Position numbers and translations under genes: made by a program. Shown here piece after piece: positions 1 to 7,800 of a DNA stretch of 64,000 nt (position 1 is its first letter; every line of letters starts with the position of its first letter). Origin of the DNA: Gemmatimonadaceae bacterium. Lineage in GTDB: Bacteria; Gemmatimonadota; Gemmatimonadetes; Gemmatimonadales; Gemmatimonadaceae. The DNA lies in the NCBI GenBank assembly GCA_020851035.1, contig JADZDM010000031.1, positions 1 through 64,000 on the forward strand. The letters are read 5' to 3'. The notes under the pieces are model-generated. The model did no database searches. It was not told the DNA's origin and saw nothing but the letters and a program-made list of their open reading frames with translations.

Positions 1-2
1 AG

Positions 3-101
3 CTCGCGCTGACGGCGTGCATGCGGCACCTGCTCATCATCCTGAACGCCATGGCGAAAACACAACAGCGCTGGCTCGCGCCAGCGCCGCCAGTGGCTTG
101 A
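3..101 (+). mobile_element. C-terminal end of an IS110-family-like transposase, cut by the window edge
   Basis: Reading the frame that contains the ATG at 21 gives LALTACMRHLLIILNAM followed by a short basic tail and a TGA stop at 99-101. An A-T-x-M-R-x-L-L-x-x-L-N-A pattern close to the stop is the usual C-terminal end of IS110/IS116/IS902 transposases (Transposase_20 region). Only about 32 codons lie in the window, so it cannot be told whether the element is intact upstream. No terminal inverted repeat is visible downstream, which is normal for this family. It lies just beyond tesB in the opposite orientation. Confidence 0.6.
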
Positions 102-141
102 CTTTCAACACAGCTACTTTGCGTTGAGGCTGTTCCGCCGG

Positions 142-1005
142 TCAGCTGGAGCGAAGCCGCATGAGCCCTTCCTGCGCGACGGACGCAACGAGGGTCCCGT
201 CCTGGGTGTAGATGCTGCCGCGCACGAAGCCGCGCGCACCGGCGGTCACCGGACTGTCCATCGAGTACAGGAGCCACTCGTCCACCCGGAACGGGCGGTG
301 CATCCACACCGAGTGGTCCAGCGAGGCGAGCTGCATGCCCGGCGAGCGGAACGACAGGCCGTGCGGCTGCAGCGCGGTGCCGAGCAATCCGTGGTCCGAG
401 GCGTAGGCCAGCACGGCCTGGTGCATGATTGGCTCGTCGGGCACGGCGCCCAGGGAGCGGAACCAGACGTGCCGCACCGGTGGCCGCGGCCGCGGATCGA
501 ACGGGTCCACCGGATCCACCGGGCGGAAGTCGATCGGCCGTTCCTGCGTGAGCACCGGGCGCAGCGCCTCCGGGATGCGCGACGCGATCTCGCGGATCAG
601 GTCCAGCTCCGTGATGAGCTTGTCCGGCGGCGGCACGGCCGGCATCGGCTCCTGGTGCTCGATCCCGGTCTCCGCCACCTGGAACGATGCCGACAGGTTG
701 AAGATCGCCTGGCCGTGCTGGATGGCCGTCACCCGGCGCGTGGTGAAGCTGTTGCCGTCGCGCAGCCGGTCCACGAAGTAGACGATCGGCGCCTCGAGGT
801 CGCCGGGCAGGATGAAGTAGCCATGCACCGAGTGCGCCTCGCGCGCGCCCTCCACCGTGCGTCGCGCCGCCACCAGTGCCTGCGCGAAGACCTGCCCGCC
901 GAACGCGCGCCCGGTGCCGATGTCGCGATTCTGCCCGCGATAGATGTTGACTTCGAGCGGCTCGAGGTCGAGCAACTCGAGCAGGTCGTCCACGTGGCCG
1001 GACAT
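142..1005 (-). CDS. tesB: Acyl-CoA thioesterase II (TesB-type, double hotdog)
   Basis: 287 aa, the normal length for TesB. It hydrolyses acyl-CoA to free acid and CoA in the cytoplasm. The N-terminal hotdog carries the family pattern R-x-F-GGQVFAQAL (about residues 30-45) and HSVHGYFILPGD. The C-terminal hotdog carries DHSVWMHRPF and an EWLLY segment with the conserved Asp/Gln region near QDGTLVASVAQEG. The ATG at 1005 is chosen because the family N terminus (VDDLLELLDLEPLE) begins right after it; the in-frame extension upstream to 1230 is Arg/Pro-rich and lies in the intergenic gap. A TAGATT box at 1064-1069 could be its own promoter. It follows mcr on the same strand after 166 bp. A role in releasing acyl groups made by the neighbouring CoA-ester pathway is possible but unproven. 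Confidence 0.9.
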   Translation of the reverse strand: MSGHVDDLLELLDLEPLEVNIYRGQNRDIGTGRAFGGQVFAQALVAARRTVEGAREAHSVHGYFILPGDLEAPIVYFVDRLRDGNSFTTRRVTAIQHGQAIFNLSASFQVAETGIEHQEPMPAVPPPDKLITELDLIREIASRIPEALRPVLTQERPIDFRPVDPVDPFDPRPRPPVRHVWFRSLGAVPDEPIMHQAVLAYASDHGLLGTALQPHGLSFRSPGMQLASLDHSVWMHRPFRVDEWLLYSMDSPVTAGARGFVRGSIYTQDGTLVASVAQEGLMRLRSS

Positions 1006-1110
1006 TGCAGGACTGGTGAATGGTGAACCGGGCGCGCCTGCGGTTGCGGCGGCGCCATGCGGAAATCTAGTCCGACCCGGCCGCGGCGACCGGCCGCAGG
1101 GCCGATGACA

Positions 1111-1144
1111 CGGCGCCCCGGCCCCTGCAGGGACCGGGGCGCCG
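1111..1144 (-). terminator. Strong GC hairpin downstream of mcr
   Basis: CGGCGCCCCGG at 1111-1121 pairs perfectly with CCGGGGCGCCG at 1134-1144, an 11-bp stem. It lies 28 bp past the mcr stop and before tesB. There is no T tract, so it may be a terminator that does not follow the classical U-rich form, or a transcript-stabilising hairpin. Confidence 0.45.
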
Positions 1145-1171
1145 GGCCACCGGATCACACCGTCGCGCGGC

Positions 1172-4100
1172 TCAGACCGTGATGGCCATGCCGCGATAGA
1201 TCCGCGACCGGTAGCGCGAGTCCTCCGCATCCGGGAGCGGTGCGCCGGCCAGCAGCACGGCCCGCGCGAAGCGCCGCACCTCCTCCAGCGTCTCCTCCTC
1301 GTTGCGCGGCTCCTCGCTCCGCACGCGCCGCGTGAGGTTGATCTGGTTCACCGGCACGTCGTTCACCAGCCGCTCGTTCTCGACCGCCAGCGTGGCCGTG
1401 AGGGCGTGCAGCGTGCTCTTGACGAAGTTCGCCAGCGAGAACACCTCGCCGCCGCCGCCGGCGGGCACGTCGGGCGACACCAGCACCAGCTGCGCGTCGT
1501 CCAGCATCGAGGCCTTGCGGGCCACGCGGAAGTGGTGCGTCAGGTTCACGTCCACCAGCTCCTTGAACGCCGCCGCATCCAGCACCTCGCCGTCGCGCCC
1601 GAACAGCAGGTCGGGCAGCGGCGCGAAGGGCGTCGAGATCACGGTGGTGGGGCGACCGGCCTGCTTCAGCGCCGCGTTCATCCCCGCCTCGATGTCGTCG
1701 CCGCACGGGATCTTCACCAGCACCCGGCGCAGCTCGCGCGGGATGGCGGCCTCGATCGCATCGGCACCGGGCAGCGTGCGCGTCAGCAGCACGATCTTCC
1801 CCACGCTGCAGATCTCCGCCAGCTGCCGTGCGGCCTCCGCCAGGTGCGGCACGAGGTGCTCGCCGATCAGCCACACCGTGCGGCCGCGGAGCTGGTCGAG
1901 CCGCTCCCGCTTCGCGCTGCCGAAGAGCTCGCGCTCGGTGATCGACCGCTCGAGGTTGAGGCCACCCGACGGCATGAAGGTCTCGCCGCTCACGGCGCGA
2001 TCGGCCAGGAAGAACACCGTCGCCAGCGCCACCTCCACCTCGGTCGGCATGCGGCGCAGGTGCAGCAGCGACATCACGCCCTTGTTGACCTTCTCCGCCT
2101 CGCGCTCGATCGAGGACGGCGGCAGGAACGGCAGGTCCTCGGGCGGCAGGCGACGCAGCCACTGCGCGGCCGTCGGCGGCGTCCAGTCGCCGGAATCCAG
2201 GAACAGCCCGCCGAGCGTGAGTCGGGCCAGCAGCCGCTCGGCGATGGACGGCGTCATCAGGTAGTCGCCCCACGTCGCACCGTCGGCCGCCTCGGCACGG
2301 CACTGGTTGGCGAGCTCGCGCAGCTCGTGTGGCACGTCGAGGTCCGTGGTGAGCTGCACCACGTCGTTTGCCGCGAGGTGCTCGAGCGTCGATTCCACGC
2401 GCATCCCGCGCCGCACCGCGCGGATCACCGCCGAGTGTGCGGCGTTGAGGCGCTTGTTCTCGAGGATCAGGCGACCGCGGCGCATGAACAGCCCCGGCTT
2501 GCCGCCCAGGCCGCGGAGTCGGTCACCATCCACCGGGCCCGGTGCGATCGCGTTGATCTGGATCTCCGGGCCCAGGTGGCGCGCCAGCGACTCCACCAGC
2601 GCGCGCTGGCCGGCCTTGCTCACCGCGTAGTCGGCCCGGTTCGGGTACGCCACCGCGAGGTGCTTCTCGCCGCCGAAGTAACTCGACACGTTCAGGATGT
2701 AGCCGCTGCCCTGCTTCCGCATCACCGGCACCACTTCCTTGAGCAGCGCGTAGTTCGACACCAGGTTCGCATCCAGTGTGTAGCGCCACGCGTCGAGCGA
2801 CATGTCCACCACCATCTCCTCGGCGCCGGCGACGCCGGCGTTGTTGATGAGGTAGTCGATCCGCCCGAACGCGGCGAGCGTGCCATCCACCGCGAGGCGC
2901 AGCGTGGCCACGTCCCCCACGTCCACGCCGGCCATGGTGCGCACGCGCCGCTCGGCCCCGCTGTACCCCACGTCCTCCAGCTCGCCCACGATCTGCGCGC
3001 GCATCACCTCGAGCTCGCTCTCGCGGCGCGCCACCAGCATCACCCGGGCGCCCGCCATCGCCAGCAGGCGCGCCACCTGGCCGCCGATGCCGGCCGAGCC
3101 GCCGGTGATCAGCGCCACCTTGCCGAGGTGCAGCCCGGTCAGGTTCTCCATGAAGCCGAGCATCGCGCGCTTGGCGCCGGTCGCCTTCACGATCGACTTC
3201 GGCATGTACAGGTTGACCTGCGGGATGCGCCGGTCGGTGCAGATCAGGCGCGCCGCCTGGCCGGCGGCGAAGCGCCGGTTCTCGGGCTCGTTGTTGCCGT
3301 AGCGGATGATCTGGTTCCCCCACTCGATCCACTGCCGGCGGCCGTGCTTCACGTCCACCTTCGTCTCGTCACGCCACACGCGGGTGAGCGCCTCGAGCGC
3401 GGCGCGCAGCATGTCGGCGTACGAGTTCCACGCCCCGTCGCTGCCGTTCGACATCATCACGAAGCGCGGGTTGCGCGGCAGGTCGGTGCGGCCGCTCCAG
3501 TACCGGCTCAGGGTGCGGGCGAGGGCGACGGCCCCGGTCAGCTCGTGGTCGATGAACTCCTGGATGTCGTCGTCGCCCGCCTCGCAGACCAGTCCCGTGA
3601 AGCGCTCCGGCCCGTACGCGGGCATGATGATCGCCCCGTGCACGGCGCCGCCGCCGGCCGGTCCCTCGGCCAGCGCGCGCTCCATCGTCTCCGGCACCGA
3701 ACGGTCGAAGCGGGCGACGCGGATGCGCGAGTCGAGTCCATTGCCATTGAGCAGCGAGCGGAGGGCCCCCACGTCATCGTCGGTCGGCACGCCCAGCAGC
3801 ACCGCCGCGCCTACCTCCGCCTGCAGGCGCGCCACCGCGAGGCCATCCTCGAGCTGGTCGCCGCAGGCCACCAGCACGGCCAGCCCGCTCCCGTCCACGG
3901 TGCGCATCGTCGGCCGCGACACGAACTCGCTGCGGCTCTCCTTCCGCACCCACATGCCGTGCGTGACCTCGAAGTCGTGCCCGTTGAACGCCGCCGACTC
4001 GTCGCTGCCAAGGAAGACGCAGGTGTTGGCGACGTCCTTCGGCATCGGGAAGGTGCGGCCGGCTGCCGGGTCCTCGCCGGCGCGCTTCAGCGACATCAGT

Positions 4101-4876
4101 CCCGTGAAGGTCGTCGCCGTGGTGCCCGGGTCGTCGCCGCGCATCGTGTCCATGGTCGCGAACACCGACTGGATGCGCTCCGAGCGGATCGGGCCGGGGT
4201 AGACGGTGTTGACGCGGATGCCGCGGTCACCGAGCTCGAACGAGAGCTGCTTCGAGAGGGCGTTCAGCGCCGACTTGGGCACCACGTACGGCGAGCGGGC
4301 GTAGTACTCGGTGCGCGAGAAGATCGTCGAGATGTTGATGATCGACCCGCCCGGCTGCATCACCTTCGCGGCCGCGTTGGCGACGTGCCACGCCACCCCG
4401 AGGATGCTGCGCATGGCATCACCGACCGTCTCGCTGTCGGTGGCCCCCTCGGCCTGCAGTGCTGCGAGTTCCTCGCGCGTGATCGGCACGCGGCGGAGCG
4501 GCTGGCGCGGGCCGGCGGACCCGGCGTTGTTGACGACGATGTCGAGGCGCCCATGCCGCGCGATGGCGGCAGCCATCGCCGTGCGCACCGACGCGGGATC
4601 AGCGCCGTCGAGCGTGACCACCGAGGCCTGCGCGTCCGGCACGCCGGTCGCCTCCACGCACGCCGCCCGCGCCGCCTCCACGCGATCGAGGTCGCGCCCC
4701 GTGAGCACCACCGTGGCCCCTTCGGAGAGGTAGTGGCGGACGATGTGCCCACCGAGGTTCCCGGCGGCGCCGGTCACCAGCGCCACCTTCCCCGCCAGCC
4801 GGCCGGCACGTCCCGTCGCGGCTGTCTCCGCTCCCGTCGCCACCTGTGTCAACGTTCCCCCGTGTAGTGCAGTCAT
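1172..4876 (-). CDS. mcr: Bifunctional malonyl-CoA reductase (NADPH)
   Basis: 1234 aa, against about 1220 in Chloroflexus aurantiacus Mcr. The C-terminal half reduces malonyl-CoA to malonate semialdehyde and the N-terminal half reduces that to 3-hydroxypropionate, using 2 NADPH. Two complete SDR units are visible. The first has TGAAGNLGG at 35-43, NNAG at 116-119 and catalytic Y197-VVP-K201. The second has TGGSAGIGG at 591-599, NNAG at 678-681 and Y750-AVS-K754. Distinctive family stretches are present: NVSSYFGGEKH, QINAIAPGP, QRMPTE-like RRMPTEVEVALATV, and the terminus RGMAITV. The ATG at 4876 overlaps the pcs stop by 4 bp (ATGA), indicating translational coupling; the open frame upstream to 5566 is the antiphase shadow of pcs and is excluded. 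All catalytic motifs I can judge are intact. Ordinary tandem-SDR fusions are unlikely because the match runs the full length, including the linkers. Confidence 0.96.
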   Translation of the reverse strand: MTALHGGTLTQVATGAETAATGRAGRLAGKVALVTGAAGNLGGHIVRHYLSEGATVVLTGRDLDRVEAARAACVEATGVPDAQASVVTLDGADPASVRTAMAAAIARHGRLDIVVNNAGSAGPRQPLRRVPITREELAALQAEGATDSETVGDAMRSILGVAWHVANAAAKVMQPGGSIINISTIFSRTEYYARSPYVVPKSALNALSKQLSFELGDRGIRVNTVYPGPIRSERIQSVFATMDTMRGDDPGTTATTFTGLMSLKRAGEDPAAGRTFPMPKDVANTCVFLGSDESAAFNGHDFEVTHGMWVRKESRSEFVSRPTMRTVDGSGLAVLVACGDQLEDGLAVARLQAEVGAAVLLGVPTDDDVGALRSLLNGNGLDSRIRVARFDRSVPETMERALAEGPAGGGAVHGAIIMPAYGPERFTGLVCEAGDDDIQEFIDHELTGAVALARTLSRYWSGRTDLPRNPRFVMMSNGSDGAWNSYADMLRAALEALTRVWRDETKVDVKHGRRQWIEWGNQIIRYGNNEPENRRFAAGQAARLICTDRRIPQVNLYMPKSIVKATGAKRAMLGFMENLTGLHLGKVALITGGSAGIGGQVARLLAMAGARVMLVARRESELEVMRAQIVGELEDVGYSGAERRVRTMAGVDVGDVATLRLAVDGTLAAFGRIDYLINNAGVAGAEEMVVDMSLDAWRYTLDANLVSNYALLKEVVPVMRKQGSGYILNVSSYFGGEKHLAVAYPNRADYAVSKAGQRALVESLARHLGPEIQINAIAPGPVDGDRLRGLGGKPGLFMRRGRLILENKRLNAAHSAVIRAVRRGMRVESTLEHLAANDVVQLTTDLDVPHELRELANQCRAEAADGATWGDYLMTPSIAERLLARLTLGGLFLDSGDWTPPTAAQWLRRLPPEDLPFLPPSSIEREAEKVNKGVMSLLHLRRMPTEVEVALATVFFLADRAVSGETFMPSGGLNLERSITERELFGSAKRERLDQLRGRTVWLIGEHLVPHLAEAARQLAEICSVGKIVLLTRTLPGADAIEAAIPRELRRVLVKIPCGDDIEAGMNAALKQAGRPTTVISTPFAPLPDLLFGRDGEVLDAAAFKELVDVNLTHHFRVARKASMLDDAQLVLVSPDVPAGGGGEVFSLANFVKSTLHALTATLAVENERLVNDVPVNQINLTRRVRSEEPRNEEETLEEVRRFARAVLLAGAPLPDAEDSRYRSRIYRGMAITV

Positions 4877-7800
4877 GAGTCGTGCTCCGTGGCCGCCCAG
4901 GCCTCGAGCAGGGCATCCTTGCCGCGCAATCCGAGCGCCGGCAGCGCGTGGTTCACCAGGTAGTTCGCGCCGGCGTGGCGATTCTCCCACATCGCCTGGT
5001 GCGCCACCGGCAGCTCGTGCCAGGGCACCACCGTCGGCGGCGTGATCTCCAGGAAGCCGGCCGCGATCATGTCGTTCATGCGCGTCACTTCGTAGGCGTT
5101 CGTGAGGTGCGTGCCGAGGATCGTGGCGGTTGGCATGAGGATCTTCCGCTGCCGCGTCCACACCTGCGGGGCGTAGAACGCGTAGCGCCGGCCCTCCATC
5201 TGCTCGCAATAGACCACGCGGCCGGTGAACGGCTTCACCAGCGAGGTCGACACGCCGAGCGCGTCGTGGCCGGCGCGTTCCATGATCAGGTCCGGCGCCC
5301 CGCGCGGGTTGTCCGGCGAGCGCAGCACCTTGCCCACCGCGGCACCGAAGGGCTTCAGCGTGTTGTCCTGGAAGTCCCGCACCGCCTGGCGGAACACCTC
5401 CGTCTGCACCTTGGCATCCGGCAGGCGCGGCATGCTCTCCGGCCACTCGAAGTCGGAGGTCCGGCGTGACACCTCCTCCAGCGAGACGACACCCGCGATC
5501 GCGTCCTCGAAGCCGAGCGACTGGAGGAACTCCCGCTGGCCATCGGTCGTCGCGGCCACCACACACCGGCCGCGCAGCGCACGCACGGCCTCGATCATCT
5601 CGAGCCCCGTCGCATCCACCAGCTCGGTGGTGCGCGGGCCGTAGTACACCAGCACCGCCTCACCCGCGCGGAGGCCGGCACGGCGCAGCATCATCTCCGG
5701 CGACGCGATGCCGGGCTTGCCCACGAAGGTGAAGTGGTATCCGCTCGACGCGCCGTAGAACGTCAGTGCGCCGCCCTGCTCGAGCAGCTGGAAGCTGCGC
5801 GGGAACGCCGTTTCTCCCGCGTGCGAGACGACGTAGTCGGCGAGGCGCCCGCCGTTCTGCGCACGGAACTCGTCGCACAGTGCCGCGCCGGCCGCCACCC
5901 ACTCCTGCCGCGCCGCCTCGTCCTCCGGCACCACGGTGAAGAGCGACGAGAAGCGCGGGTCGCGCCGGTCCAGCGTGCCATGGGCCCCCAGCGCCCGGAC
6001 CGCCGCCGCCCGCTCCGGGCTCGACACCAGCCCGGTCACCTGCACCCCGCTGCGCAGCGCCGTCTTGAGCGCCTCGAGACCGGTGCCGGTCGCCGACCCT
6101 TCCACGAACATCGTGCGCCCCGGCTCGATCTTCAGCGTGGTGAAGAGCGCGCGGACGATCGTGCCGAGGTTCAGGATGTACGATCCCGCCTGCTCCAGCG
6201 TCAGGTCGCCGGGCACGGGGTGCAGCTGCGGCGCCTGCGTCACGATGAACTGCGAGTGGCTGCCGAAATCGGTCTCGTATCCCTGGATCGAGAAGTCGGC
6301 GTACATCGGGTCGCGCGCCGCCAGGGGCGAGAGCAGGTCGCTCTGCCCGCTGTAGATCGCCACCAGGTCACCGACCTTGAGCCGCCCCTCCGCCTTGGCA
6401 TCACTGCCAAGCGCCGCCACCAGGCCGAGGCCACCGGAGCCGGTGACCTGCACGTCCAGGTCGTGGTTGTCGAAGCTCGACACCGGGATCCCGGTGATCG
6501 CCCAGATGTCGTTGAAGTTCACTTCCGACGCGAGCACGTAGACGAGTGCCTCCATCGCCCCCGGCGTGCCCACGGGCACGATCAGTTCCTGCTCCGCCAC
6601 GGCCGGTGCGCCGAACCGCGGCGCGCCCGTGGCCTGGTCCTTCGGCACGCCGAAGGCGAACTGCCAGGCGGGAATCGGCGTCACGCCGGGATAGAACGGC
6701 GCGCCGACGGGGAGCAGCGCGCCCGCCTCCCGCTGCGCCGCGATGAAGTCGCCCTGCTCGGCCACCAGCCGCACGCCGTCGCGCTTGATCGGCAGGGGCT
6801 GGCTCTGCTTGTCGAGGAACTGGCGGATGCCGGTCTTGCCGCCTTCGGGATCCACCACCCCCTCGGCGAACAGCTCCGCCTCACGCGCCAGGCCTGCATC
6901 CAGCCCGCGCTGCCAGCCGGTGCGCACGGCATCCATCACGCGCGCGCCTGCCGCTTGCCGGCCGGCCCACGCCAGCTGCTGCAGGATGCGCTGCAGGTGC
7001 CCGTCGAGCATCACGACGTCGAGGTCCTCCACGCCCGGCCCGTTCCACTCCGTCACCTGGCGCAGGCGTTCCGTGTGCGCCTGGCCCAGCGCACTCGCGC
7101 GCCCGCTGCGATACCACTCGCGCACCCGCGCGTGCGCCGCCGAGAGCACGTCACCCGAGGCGTCACTCAGCTCGTCCACGAGCCCCATCGCGTGCGCCGC
7201 CTCACCGTCGGCGTTGCGCCCACCGAGCAGCAGCTCGAGCGCGTCGCGCACGCCATCACTGCCCCGGCGCGCCGCCAGCAGTCGCGGCAGCCGCTGCGTG
7301 CCGCCGTACCCCGGCAGCAGCCGGAGCCGGATCTCCGGCTGCCCGAACTGCGAGTAGGGCTCCGCGATGCGGTAGTGGCAGGCGAGGGCGAACTCCATCC
7401 CGCCGCCCAGCGCCACGCCCTGGATCGCCGCGATGCATGGCTTGCCCATGCGCTCGATGCGGCGGAAGGCGAGCTGCGCGTTGTTCGGCAGCACGCGGGC
7501 CTGCTCCAGCGTGTGGATCTCGTCGAGGAACTGGCGGATGTCGGCGCCGGCCACGAACGACGAGGTCCCGTCACCGGTGAACACCACCGCCTTCACGTCG
7601 TCGCGGTGCGCGAGGTGGTCGACGACGATGTTCAGCTCGTCCAGGGCCCGCTCGTTGAGCGCATTCACCGGCGGGTTGGTCACGTACACCGTCGCCACCT
7701 TGGCACCGGCGGCGAGCGTGTTGTACTGCACGCGGAAGTACCGGTAGCGCTCGAACAGCTGCTGCTCGTCGGAGAGCTGCTGGCGGCGCTGCCAGGTGCC

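Noticed and set aside
1406-4867. 1153-aa open frame on the plus strand opposite mcr
   Set aside because: High-GC antisense shadow rich in Arg, His and Gly; the minus-strand frame has full-length Mcr similarity.
4877-5566. In-frame N-terminal extension of mcr
   Set aside because: It lies in the pcs gene in another frame and lacks similarity; the ATG at 4876 begins the family N terminus and gives a coupled overlap.
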